From the NCBI RefSeq assembly GCF_003660455.1, contig NZ_QZVR01000005.1:124001-188000 (forward strand): a DNA stretch of 64,000 nucleotides. The letters are read 5' to 3'. The position numbers and the translations under genes were made by a program. Below the pieces are notes generated by a model. The model was not told where the DNA came from and made no database searches. It was given only the letters and a program-made list of their open reading frames with translations. This DNA is from Nocardioides ferulae (lineage in GTDB: Bacteria; Actinomycetota; Actinomycetes; Propionibacteriales; Nocardioidaceae). How positions within the stretch are numbered: position 1 is the first letter of the stretch; every line of letters begins with the position of its first letter. This document shows positions 49,202 through 56,844 of this stretch, piece after piece.

Positions 49202-52200
49202 GTGTCCAATCGTTCCCCGAGGTCACGGGTGGCCCGCCGCCACGTCGGCCTCGTCTCGGCGGGGGTGGTCGTCGCCGGCCTGCTCGCCGGCAGCCCCGCC
49301 GCCACCGCGGCCGAGCCCACACCCGACTCCGCCACGGAGTCGCCCGCCACCCGGGCGACGCCGTCGCGGTTCAGCGACGGTCGCTACGTCGTCGTCCTGC
49401 GCCAGCCCGGCAGCACCCGCGCCGGCGCCACCCGCGCCGCCTCGGGCCAGTCCTTCCGGGCCGACTCCGACGCGGTCCGTGCCTACGAGCGGCGGCTCCG
49501 GGTCAGCCACGACCGGATCGCCGACGAGGTCGGCACCGACGTGGCGACCCACTACACGACCGCGCTGAACGGCTTCGCCGCCGACCTGACCACCGAGCAG
49601 GCCGTCGAGCTGTCCTCGGACCGCCGGGTGCTGTTGGTCGAGCGCGACCAGCTGCGCTACGGCGACACCTGGAACACCCCCGAGCTGCTCGGTCTCTCCG
49701 GCAAGAAGGGCGTCTGGGCACGCTACGGCGGCCAGAAGCGGGCCGGCGCGGGCACGGTGGTCGGCATCCTCGACTCCGGCATCTGGCCCGAGTCGGAGTC
49801 GTTCCGCGGCAAGCCGCTGACCGAGCGTCCCCAGACCAAGTGGGACATCTCCCGCCAGGGCGGCGTGATCCGGGTCGAGAAGGCCGACGGCGGTGTGTTC
49901 ACCGGCTCCTGCGAGGCAGGCGACGAGTGGACCGCCGATGACTGCAACACCAAGCTGGTCGGCGCCCGCCACTACGCCGACGGCCTGCTCGCCGGCGGCG
50001 GCGAGATCATCGAGAGCGACTGGCTCTCGCCGCGTGACGGCAACGGCCACGGCACCCACACCGCCTCCACCTCGGCCGGCGCGATCGTGACGGGCGTCCA
50101 GGTCGAGGACGTGGAGTTCGGCACCGCCACCGGCATGGCGCCCGGTGCCCGGATCGCCGCCTACAAGGTGCTCTGGGCCACCGAGGACGGCCGCGCCTCC
50201 GGCACCACCAGCGACATCGTCGCCGCCATCGACGACGCGGTCTCCGACGGCGTCGACGTCATCAACTTCTCGATCTCCGGCGCGCTCGACACCGTCCTGG
50301 ACGCCACCGAGATCGCCTTCGAGGGTGCGGCCGAGGCCGGGATCTTCACCGCGGCGTCGGCCGGCAACAGCGGGCCCGACGCCTCGACGGTGGCGCACAA
50401 CAGCCCCTGGCTGACCACGGTCGCCGCGGCGACCCACTTCAACTTCGAGAACACCGTGGTGCTCGGCAACGGCGAGAAGTTCGCCGGCGCCTCGATCGCC
50501 AACCGGCCGCTGCCCTCGAGCCCGCTGGTCACCGCCGAGGCCTCCGTGGTCGACGGCGGCGACGCCGCCGACGCCGCGCTCTGCGGCCCCGACACCCTCG
50601 ACCCGGCCGCGGTGACGGGCACGATCGTGGTCTGCCTGCGCGGTGCCTACGACCGGGTCGCCAAGAGCGCCGAGGTCGACCGCGCCGGTGGCGTGGGCAT
50701 GGTCATGGTCAACACCAGCGAAGGCCAGAGCCTCGACGCCGACTTCCACTCGGTGCCGTCGGTGCACCTCGACGCCGCCGCGGGCGAGCAGGTGCTGGCC
50801 TACGTCGCGGCGCAGGGCGAGGCCGCGACCGCGAAGTTCGTGGTCGGCAACACCACCGGAACCCCCACGCCGCTGCCGCAGGTGAGCGGCTTCTCCTCGC
50901 GGGGCCCGTCGCTGGCCAACGACGCGGACATCCTCAAGCCCGACATCGCCGCACCCGGCACCAGCATCCTGGCCGCCGTGGCGCCGCCGTCGAACTCCGA
51001 CCGCAGCTACGACCTCTACTCCGGCACCTCGATGTCGGCTCCGCACATCGCGGGCCTGGCTGCGTTCATGGCCGCGGTGCACCCCAAGTGGACGCCGCAG
51101 CAGATTCAGTCGGCGATGATGACCACGGCGACACCGCTCAAGGACGCCAACGGCGCGGACTCGACCGACGCCATGGCCCAGGGCGCCGGCATGGTCAACC
51201 CGCGCAGGTTCTTCAACCCGGGGCTGTTCGTGACCTCGACGCCGCGGGAGTGGCAGCGCTACCTGGCCGGGGTCGGCTACCAGCCGAACCCGGGCTTCCC
51301 GCTCGAGCCGATCGCCGCGCAGGACATCAACCTGCCGTCGATGTCGAAGGGCCAGCTCACCGCGAGCGCCACCTTCACCCGGCGCTTCGTCGCCGCCCGG
51401 AAGGGCACCTGGAAGATCACCTCCGACGTGCCGGGCTTCGAGGTCACCATGGACAAGACCCGGGTGGTCTCCCAGCGTCGCTGGGACGCCGAGGACGTCA
51501 CCTTCACCTTCGCGCGCACCGACGCTCCGCTGGGCGAGGTCACCTCGGGTCACGTCACGCTGACCGGGCCGACCACGGTGCGGCTGCCGGTCGCGCTGCG
51601 TCCGGTCTCGGTGAAGGCCCCGGCAGCGGTCGAGGGCGAGGGCGTCGAGGGCTCGGTGGCGGTGCCGGTCACGGCCGGCTTCACCGGTGAGCTGAACGTG
51701 GGCGTCACCGGCCTGGCGGTCTCCGACACCGTGTCGACCGAGGTCGCCGCCGGCGACTACGACCTGCAGTGCGTCACGGTCGCCGAGGGGAGCGAGGCGG
51801 CCCGCTTCGCGATCGACGCGGTCGACGACACAGCCGACCTCGACATGTACGTCTACGCGGCCGAGACCTGCGACCCGGGCACGATCTTCGCCGAGGCCGG
51901 CTCGTCCGCGACCGGCTCGGCCGACGAGGCGCTCACGTTGCTGGCTCCCGAGGCGGGCGCGTACTTCGTCGAGATCGACGGCTTCGCGGCCGGTGAGCAG
52001 GGCGACCCGATCGCCTTCGACTTCGACTTCTGGGACGTCAACCCGGCGGCCGAGGTCGGAGACCTCACCGCCACGCCGAACCCGGTCCCGGTGACCAACC
52101 AGCAGGAGACGACGTTCGACGTCAGCTGGTCGGGCCTCGAGGCCGACCGCAAGTACCTCGGCGTCCTGGAGTACGAAGGGTCGCTGGCGCCCACCCTGGT

Positions 52201-52216
52201 GTTCGTCACCGGCTGA
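49202..52216 (+). CDS. Secreted subtilisin-family (S8) serine protease
   Basis: 1004 aa. Signal peptide to about residue 36 (GLVSAGVVVAGLLAGSPAAT...), an I9 propeptide (YVVVLRQPGSTRAG...FAADLTTEQA), then the S8 domain. Catalytic residues: Asp191 (GILDSGIWPESESF), His283 (GNGHGTHTASTSAG), Ser610 (SGTSMSAPHIAGLAAFM). A PA-like insert (AVTGTIVVCLRGAYDRVAKS) lies between His and Ser, as in plant-type subtilases. The C-terminus holds an Fn3-like and a prepeptidase C-terminal beta domain (ADLDMYVYAAETCDPG). It degrades extracellular protein. The start is GTG 49202 with AGAAGGAAG. A strong terminator follows. Confidence 0.92.
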   Translation: MSNRSPRSRVARRHVGLVSAGVVVAGLLAGSPAATAAEPTPDSATESPATRATPSRFSDGRYVVVLRQPGSTRAGATRAASGQSFRADSDAVRAYERRLRVSHDRIADEVGTDVATHYTTALNGFAADLTTEQAVELSSDRRVLLVERDQLRYGDTWNTPELLGLSGKKGVWARYGGQKRAGAGTVVGILDSGIWPESESFRGKPLTERPQTKWDISRQGGVIRVEKADGGVFTGSCEAGDEWTADDCNTKLVGARHYADGLLAGGGEIIESDWLSPRDGNGHGTHTASTSAGAIVTGVQVEDVEFGTATGMAPGARIAAYKVLWATEDGRASGTTSDIVAAIDDAVSDGVDVINFSISGALDTVLDATEIAFEGAAEAGIFTAASAGNSGPDASTVAHNSPWLTTVAAATHFNFENTVVLGNGEKFAGASIANRPLPSSPLVTAEASVVDGGDAADAALCGPDTLDPAAVTGTIVVCLRGAYDRVAKSAEVDRAGGVGMVMVNTSEGQSLDADFHSVPSVHLDAAAGEQVLAYVAAQGEAATAKFVVGNTTGTPTPLPQVSGFSSRGPSLANDADILKPDIAAPGTSILAAVAPPSNSDRSYDLYSGTSMSAPHIAGLAAFMAAVHPKWTPQQIQSAMMTTATPLKDANGADSTDAMAQGAGMVNPRRFFNPGLFVTSTPREWQRYLAGVGYQPNPGFPLEPIAAQDINLPSMSKGQLTASATFTRRFVAARKGTWKITSDVPGFEVTMDKTRVVSQRRWDAEDVTFTFARTDAPLGEVTSGHVTLTGPTTVRLPVALRPVSVKAPAAVEGEGVEGSVAVPVTAGFTGELNVGVTGLAVSDTVSTEVAAGDYDLQCVTVAEGSEAARFAIDAVDDTADLDMYVYAAETCDPGTIFAEAGSSATGSADEALTLLAPEAGAYFVEIDGFAAGEQGDPIAFDFDFWDVNPAAEVGDLTATPNPVPVTNQQETTFDVSWSGLEADRKYLGVLEYEGSLAPTLVFVTG

Positions 52217-52246
52217 GGCGCGATCGACCCAGCACCACCGCACCAT

Positions 52247-52290
52247 CGGACCGGGCGTCCGGGGCCAGTCGGCTCCGGGCGCCCGGTCCG
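52247..52290 (+). terminator. Rho-independent-type terminator of the protease gene
   Basis: CGGACCGGGCG (52247-52257) pairs perfectly with CGCCCGGTCCG (52280-52290), an 11-bp GC stem with a 22-nt loop, followed by TCTTCG rather than a long T-run. It is 30 bp after the stop at 52216 and is followed directly by a 63-bp repeat. Confidence 0.6.
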
Positions 52291-52294
52291 TCTT

Positions 52295-52357
52295 CGCCGA
52301 GGGGTCACAGATGCCCGCCTATCGGCGGCGTGCCGCGGGACGATCGACGTCTCACCA
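52295..52357. repeat. 63-bp palindromic element, copy 5 (diverged)
   Basis: Arms CGCCGAGGGGTC and GACGTCTCACCA no longer pair well, but the loop keeps ACAGATGCCCGCC, GGCGGCGTG and GACGATC at the family positions and the length is exactly 63. It overlaps the tail of the protease terminator and lies just upstream of the tetR promoter. Confidence 0.75.
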
Positions 52358-52362
52358 GAAAA

Positions 52363-52376
52363 AGTCAGGCTTGACT
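52363..52376. promoter_or_regulatory. Inverted repeat / -35 region upstream of tetR
   Basis: AGTCA-GGCT-TGACT is a 5-4-5 inverted repeat whose right arm lies in TTGACT (52371-52376), a good -35 hexamer, 20 bp upstream of ATG 52396. It is a candidate autoregulatory site for the TetR protein of the AtuA operon. Confidence 0.45.
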
Positions 52377-52395
52377 GTTTGTTAGTGCTCGCGGC

Positions 52396-53037
52396 ATGCT
52401 GCTCCGCGTGACCCCCACCACCCCCTCCCCGGGCCTCGCCCGGGTGCCGCAGGAGCAGCGCACCCGCGCCATGCGGGCCAGGCTGCTCGAGGCGACGGTG
52501 GAGTGCCTGGTGGAACGCGGCTTCAGCGGCACCTCGACCACGCTGGTCTCCGAGCGCGCAGGTGTCAGCCGCGGCGCCCAGCTGCACCACTTCCCGACCA
52601 AGAACGACCTGGTCGTGGCCGCCGTCGAGCACCTCACCGAGATCCGCGGCGCCGAGCTCGCCGAGGCGGCCCAGAAGCTGCCGGCCGGCCCGCGGCGCAC
52701 CCGCGCGGTGCTGCAGATGCTCGCCGACCACTTCACCAGCCCGGTCTTCACCGCCGCCCTCGAGCTCTGGGTCGCCGCCCGCACCGACGACCACCTGATG
52801 GCCGCGGTGGCGCCGCTCGAGCAGCGCGTCGGGCGCGAGACCCACCGGCTCACCGTCGAGCTGCTCGGCGCCGACGAGACGCAGCCGGGCGTGCGCGAGC
52901 TCGTGCAGGCCACGCTCGACCTGGTGCGCGGCCTCGGCCTCGCCAACACCATCACCGACGACACCCGCCGTCGCGCCCGGATCCTCGACCAGTGGGCCAG
53001 CACCATCGACGCCGAGCTCGCGAAGGAGCACGCATGA
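52396..53037 (+). CDS. TetR-family regulator of the AtuA/acyl-CoA carboxylase operon
   Basis: 213 aa. HTH: ARLLEATVECLVERGFSGTS, TTLVSERAGVSRGAQLHHFP and TKNDLVVAAVEHLTEIRG. The C-terminal helices form the ligand pocket. It is the first gene of a seven-gene string in which every junction overlaps or nearly so; the ATG of the next gene overlaps its stop (ATGA). It probably represses the operon until an acyl-CoA or terpenoid intermediate binds. ATG 52396 or GTG 52408 may be the start; neither has a strong ribosome-binding site. Confidence 0.88.
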   Translation: MLLRVTPTTPSPGLARVPQEQRTRAMRARLLEATVECLVERGFSGTSTTLVSERAGVSRGAQLHHFPTKNDLVVAAVEHLTEIRGAELAEAAQKLPAGPRRTRAVLQMLADHFTSPVFTAALELWVAARTDDHLMAAVAPLEQRVGRETHRLTVELLGADETQPGVRELVQATLDLVRGLGLANTITDDTRRRARILDQWASTIDAELAKEHA

Positions 53038-53873
53038 CACCCCCCGACGCACCACCCGCCCGGTCCTTGCTCGACGACCTGCTCGCCGATCTGACCGCCG
53101 AGGGCGACCAGCTCTGGAATGCTGTGGCGGGCCTCGACGAGGCGGCCTGGCGCACCCCCACTCCCGCCGAGGGCTGGGACGTCGCCACGTCGGTCGGCCA
53201 CCTCGCCTGGACCGACGAGGTCGCCGTGCTCGCCGCGCACAGCCTTGACGGTGAGGCGGGCAAGGCCGCGTGGGACGCCGTCGTCCTCGAGGCGATCGGT
53301 GACCCCGAGGGCTACGTCGACGCCTGTGCGCTCGACGCCGGCCGCCTCGCGCCGCAGGCGCTTCTCGCCCGCTGGGGCACCGCCCGCCAGGCACTCGCGA
53401 CCGCCCTGCGCGAGCTGCCCGAGGGGCAGAAGATGCCGTGGTTCGGCCCACCGATGTCTGCGGCGTCGATGGCGACCGCCCGCTTCATGGAGACCTGGGC
53501 GCACGCGCTCGACGTCTACGAGGCGCTCGGGCTCGGCTACGAGCCCACCGACCGCGTCCGCCACGTCGCCCACCTCGGGGTGCGCACCCGCGGCTACTCC
53601 TTCGCCAACCGCGGTCTCGAGCCGCCGACCGCCGAGATCCACGTCGCGCTCACCGCCCCGTCGGGCGAGCTGTGGACCTGGGGCCCCGAGGACGCCGCGC
53701 AGCGCGTGACCGGCTCGGCGTACGCCTTCTGCCAGCTGGTCACCCAGCGGGTGCACCGGGCCGACACCGACCTGGTCGCCGTCGGGGACGACGCCGACCG
53801 CTGGCTCGACATCGCCCAGGCCTTCGCCGGCCCGGCGGGCGAGGGACGCGCGCCGCAGGGGGGCGCGGCATGA
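53034..53873 (+). CDS. TIGR03084-like DinB-fold/mycothiol-dependent protein
   Basis: 279 aa. The DinB/MDMPI pattern is VAGLDEAAWRTPTPAEGWDV with ATSVGHLAWTDEVAVLAAHS (first His), and MATARFMETWAHALDVYEAL (second His and Asp). The C-terminal domain ends ITAPSGELWTWGPEDAAQRV-like (ALTAPSGELWTWGPEDAAQ), as in the TIGR03084 group. The role is probably metal- and mycothiol-dependent handling of an unsaturated or reactive intermediate of the neighbouring pathway; this is inference. It has GAAGGAG eight bases before ATG 53034 and overlaps both neighbours by 4 bp. Confidence 0.82.
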   Translation: MTPPDAPPARSLLDDLLADLTAEGDQLWNAVAGLDEAAWRTPTPAEGWDVATSVGHLAWTDEVAVLAAHSLDGEAGKAAWDAVVLEAIGDPEGYVDACALDAGRLAPQALLARWGTARQALATALRELPEGQKMPWFGPPMSAASMATARFMETWAHALDVYEALGLGYEPTDRVRHVAHLGVRTRGYSFANRGLEPPTAEIHVALTAPSGELWTWGPEDAAQRVTGSAYAFCQLVTQRVHRADTDLVAVGDDADRWLDIAQAFAGPAGEGRAPQGGAA

Positions 53874-55639
53874 GCGGTCTCAAGCTCGACCACCGGGAGG
53901 CGCTCGACCACCGGGGGGCGCTGCGGGTCGGCAACTGCTCCGGCTTCTACGGCGACCGCCTCTCGGCGATGCGCGAGATGCTCGAAGGTGGCCCGCTCGA
54001 CGTGCTCACCGGCGACTACCTCGCCGAGCTGACCATGCTGATCCTCGGCAAGGACACCATGAAGGACCCCGCCCTGGGGTACGCCCGCACCCACTTGCGC
54101 CAGCTCGAGGACTGCCTCGGTCTCGCGCTCGAGCGCGGGGTGAAGGTCGTCAGCAACGCCGGCGGCCTCAACCCCGCCGGCCTCGCCGAGAAGGTCAGCG
54201 AGGTCGCCCAGGGGCTCGGCCTGGATGTCGCCGTCGCCCACCTCGAGGGCGACGACCTGCGCCCCCGTGCCGCCGAGCTCGGTCTCGACGGCGCGCTCAC
54301 CGCCAACGCCTACCTCGGCGGCTTCGGCATCGCCGCGGCGCTGCGCCAGGGCGCCGACGTCGTCGTCACCGGCCGGGTCACCGACGCCTCCCTGGTGGTC
54401 GGGCCGGCCGCCGCGCACTTCGGCTGGACGCCCGAGTCGTACGACGAGCTGGCCGGCGCCGTCGTCGCCGGGCACGTGCTCGAGTGCGGCACCCAGGCCA
54501 CCGGCGGTAACTTCTCCGGGTTCAAGACGCTGTTCCGCTCCGAGGAGCACGCCCGGCTGCCGCTGGGGTTCCCGCTCGCGGAGATCGCCGCCGACGGCTC
54601 CAGCGTGATCACCAAGCACGAGGGCACCGGCGGCGCGGTCACCGTCGACACCGTGACCGCGCAGCTGGTCTACGAGATCCAGTCGACCCGCTACCTCGGC
54701 CCCGACGTCACCACGCTTCTCGACACCATCGAGCTCGCGCAGCAGGGTGAGGACCGGGTCGCGATCACGGGTGTCCGCGGCGAGGCGCCGCCGGAGCACC
54801 TCAAGGTCTGCGTCAACGAGCTCGGAGGATTCCGCAACACCGTGGAGTTCGTGCTCACCGGGCTCGACGTCGACGCCAAGGCCGACTGGGTCCGCAACCA
54901 GCTCGCGCCCCGCCTGACCGCCGAGTCCGTCACCTGGACCCGCGGCGGACCGCCGGCGCCCGACGCCGACACCGAGGAGGGTGCCTCCACTCTGCTGCGG
55001 TGCACGGTGATGGACCCCCAGGCCGACCCGTGCGGCAAGGCGTTCACCGCGCCCGCGGTTGAGATCGGCCTGGCGTCCTACCCGGGGTTCACGCTCACCG
55101 CCCCGCCCGGCCGGCCCACGCCGTTCGGCGTCTACCGCCCGGCGTACGTCGAGCGCACGGCCGTCGAGCACGTCGTCGTGCACGCCGACGGCAGCCGGGA
55201 GACGATCGCCGACCCGACGGTCTTCGGCGCCGAGCAGGTCGACGACAGCGGCCTGCGCCCCTCGCCGTACCCCGCACCGCCGGACTCGCTGACCCGCCGG
55301 ATGCCGCTCGGCACCTTCGTCCACGCCCGCTCCGGCGACAAGGGCGGAGACGCCAACCTCGGGCTCTGGGTGATCAACGACGGCCACCCGCGCTACGACG
55401 AGCGAGTCACCTGGCTGGCGAAGCTGATCACCCCCCGCAAGGTGCGCGAGCTCGTCCCGGAGGCCGAGGACCTCGACATCGAGGTCTACGTGCTGCCCAA
55501 CCTCGGCGGGGTGAACGTGCTGATCCGTGGCCTGCTCGGCCGCGGCGTCGCCGCCTCCACCCGCTTCGACCCGCAGGCCAAGGCCCTCGGCGAGTGGGTC
55601 CGCTCGCGCATCGTGCACATCCAGGAGGACCTGCTGTGA
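53870..55639 (+). CDS. Acyclic terpene utilization protein AtuA-like (DUF1446)
   Basis: 589 aa, full family length. AtuA domain: RVGNCSGFYGDRLSAMREML then DVLTGDYLAELTMLILGKDT, VKVVSNAGGLNPAGLAEKVS, VVTGRVTDASLVVGPAAAHF and GHVLECGTQATGGNFSGF. The C-terminal AtuA-ferredoxin-like region (~485-589) has HARSGDKGGDANLGLWV. In Pseudomonas atuA belongs to citronellol/geraniol degradation; the protein's exact activity is not settled. Here it sits with two acyl-CoA dehydrogenases and a biotin carboxylase. Overlaps of 4 bp on both sides. Confidence 0.88.
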   Translation: MSGLKLDHREALDHRGALRVGNCSGFYGDRLSAMREMLEGGPLDVLTGDYLAELTMLILGKDTMKDPALGYARTHLRQLEDCLGLALERGVKVVSNAGGLNPAGLAEKVSEVAQGLGLDVAVAHLEGDDLRPRAAELGLDGALTANAYLGGFGIAAALRQGADVVVTGRVTDASLVVGPAAAHFGWTPESYDELAGAVVAGHVLECGTQATGGNFSGFKTLFRSEEHARLPLGFPLAEIAADGSSVITKHEGTGGAVTVDTVTAQLVYEIQSTRYLGPDVTTLLDTIELAQQGEDRVAITGVRGEAPPEHLKVCVNELGGFRNTVEFVLTGLDVDAKADWVRNQLAPRLTAESVTWTRGGPPAPDADTEEGASTLLRCTVMDPQADPCGKAFTAPAVEIGLASYPGFTLTAPPGRPTPFGVYRPAYVERTAVEHVVVHADGSRETIADPTVFGAEQVDDSGLRPSPYPAPPDSLTRRMPLGTFVHARSGDKGGDANLGLWVINDGHPRYDERVTWLAKLITPRKVRELVPEAEDLDIEVYVLPNLGGVNVLIRGLLGRGVAASTRFDPQAKALGEWVRSRIVHIQEDLL

Positions 55640-56844
55640 TCACCACTCCCGCCGACCCGTCACTGATTCACGCGGATCCGCGGCGTGTCGAGGAAGACCT
55701 GACGGCTCACCGCGCCGCGCTGACCGACCTCGGTGCCGAGTTCACCCGCCGCGAGATCGCACCCCACCTCCAGGAGTGGGAGGACGCCGGAGAGATCCCG
55801 CGCGAGCTGCACCGCAAGGCCGCCCAGCAGGGCCTGCTCGGCATCTCGTTCCCCGAGTCCGTCGGCGGCGAGGGCGGTGACCTGCTCGACACGATCGCGC
55901 TGCAGGAGGGGATGTTCCGCGAGGGAGCCTCCAGCGGGCTCGCCTCCGCGCTGTTCACCCACGGCATCGCGCTGCCGCACATCGCCGCCCACGGCTCGCC
56001 CGCCCTGGTCGACCGCTACGTGCGGCCGACCCTGGCCGGCGAGAAGATCGGCTCGCTGGGCATCACCGAGCCCGGTGGCGGCTCCGACGTCGGCAACCTG
56101 CGCACCAACGCCGTCCTCGATGGCGACCACTACGTCGTCAACGGGTCGAAGACGTTCATCACCTCCGGCACCCGCGCCGACTTCGTCACCACCGCGGTGC
56201 GCACCGGTGGCCCCGGTGCCGGCGGCGTCAGTCTGCTGGTGATCGACACCGACACGCCCGGCTTCACCGTCGACCGCAAGCTGGCCAAGATGGGCTGGCA
56301 CTGCTCCGACACCGCCGAGCTGTCGTTCGTCGACGTGCGGGTGCCGGTGGAGAACCTGGTCGGTCACGAGAACGCCGGGTTCCTCTACATCGCCGAGCAG
56401 TTCGTGGTCGAGCGGATGGCGCTCGCGGTGCACGGCTACGGCATCGCCGGCCGCGCCCTCGCGCTCACCGCCGACTACTGCCGGCAGCGCACCACGTTCG
56501 GCGAGCCGCTGATCAAGCGGCAGGTGGTGCGGCACAAGCTCGTGGAGATGCACCGGCAGGTCGAGGTCGCCCGGGCCCACACCCACACCGTCGCGCAGCA
56601 GTACGTCGCTGCCGGGGGCGTGAACGAGGCGGTGATCGCCGCGGCCTGCCTGGCCAAGGAGACCGCCTGCAACACCGCGACGTACGTCTGCGACCAGGCC
56701 GTCCAGCTGCACGGCGGGACGGGATACATGCACGGCACCGAGGTGGAGCGGCACTACCGCGACGCCCGGCTGCTGCCGATCGGAGGAGGAGCGACCGAGG
56801 TGCTCACCGACCTTGCCGCCAAGCTGTTGGGCTACACCGCATGA
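55636..56844 (+). CDS. Acyl-CoA dehydrogenase with repeat-derived N-terminus
   Basis: 402 aa. FAD acyl-CoA dehydrogenase: GSLGITEPGGGSDVGNLRTN, VVNGSKTFITSGTRADFVTT, WHCSDTAELSFVDVRVPVEN and QLHGGTGYMHGTEVERHYRD; the catalytic Glu region is around HGYGIAGRALALTA. The start is GTG 55636, overlapping the AtuA stop. Bases 55650-55712 are a copy of the 63-bp palindromic repeat in the coding frame, encoding residues ~5-26 (ADPSLIHADPRRVEEDLTAH), before the normal family N-terminus. No in-frame start codon lies downstream of it. Oxidises a branched or terpenoid acyl-CoA. Confidence 0.9.
   Translation: MITTPADPSLIHADPRRVEEDLTAHRAALTDLGAEFTRREIAPHLQEWEDAGEIPRELHRKAAQQGLLGISFPESVGGEGGDLLDTIALQEGMFREGASSGLASALFTHGIALPHIAAHGSPALVDRYVRPTLAGEKIGSLGITEPGGGSDVGNLRTNAVLDGDHYVVNGSKTFITSGTRADFVTTAVRTGGPGAGGVSLLVIDTDTPGFTVDRKLAKMGWHCSDTAELSFVDVRVPVENLVGHENAGFLYIAEQFVVERMALAVHGYGIAGRALALTADYCRQRTTFGEPLIKRQVVRHKLVEMHRQVEVARAHTHTVAQQYVAAGGVNEAVIAAACLAKETACNTATYVCDQAVQLHGGTGYMHGTEVERHYRDARLLPIGGGATEVLTDLAAKLLGYTA
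55650..55712. repeat. 63-bp palindromic element, copy 6 (coding)
   Basis: Arms CGCCGACCCGTC and GACGGCTCACCG; loop ACTGATTCACGC...CGGCGTGTCGAGGAAG. It lies entirely in the N-terminal codons of the acyl-CoA dehydrogenase, read through in frame. Confidence 0.85.

Noticed and set aside
45927..49322. A 1131-codon minus-strand open frame over the ABC transporter
   Set aside because: Its composition is Arg/Gly/His-rich without motifs, and the + strand genes have Walker motifs and FtsX segments with coupled overlaps.
49223..52246. A 1007-codon open frame on the minus strand opposite the subtilase
   Set aside because: It is a shadow of high-GC third positions. The + frame has the full protease catalytic triad, a signal peptide and a ribosome-binding site; the minus product has no recognisable domain.
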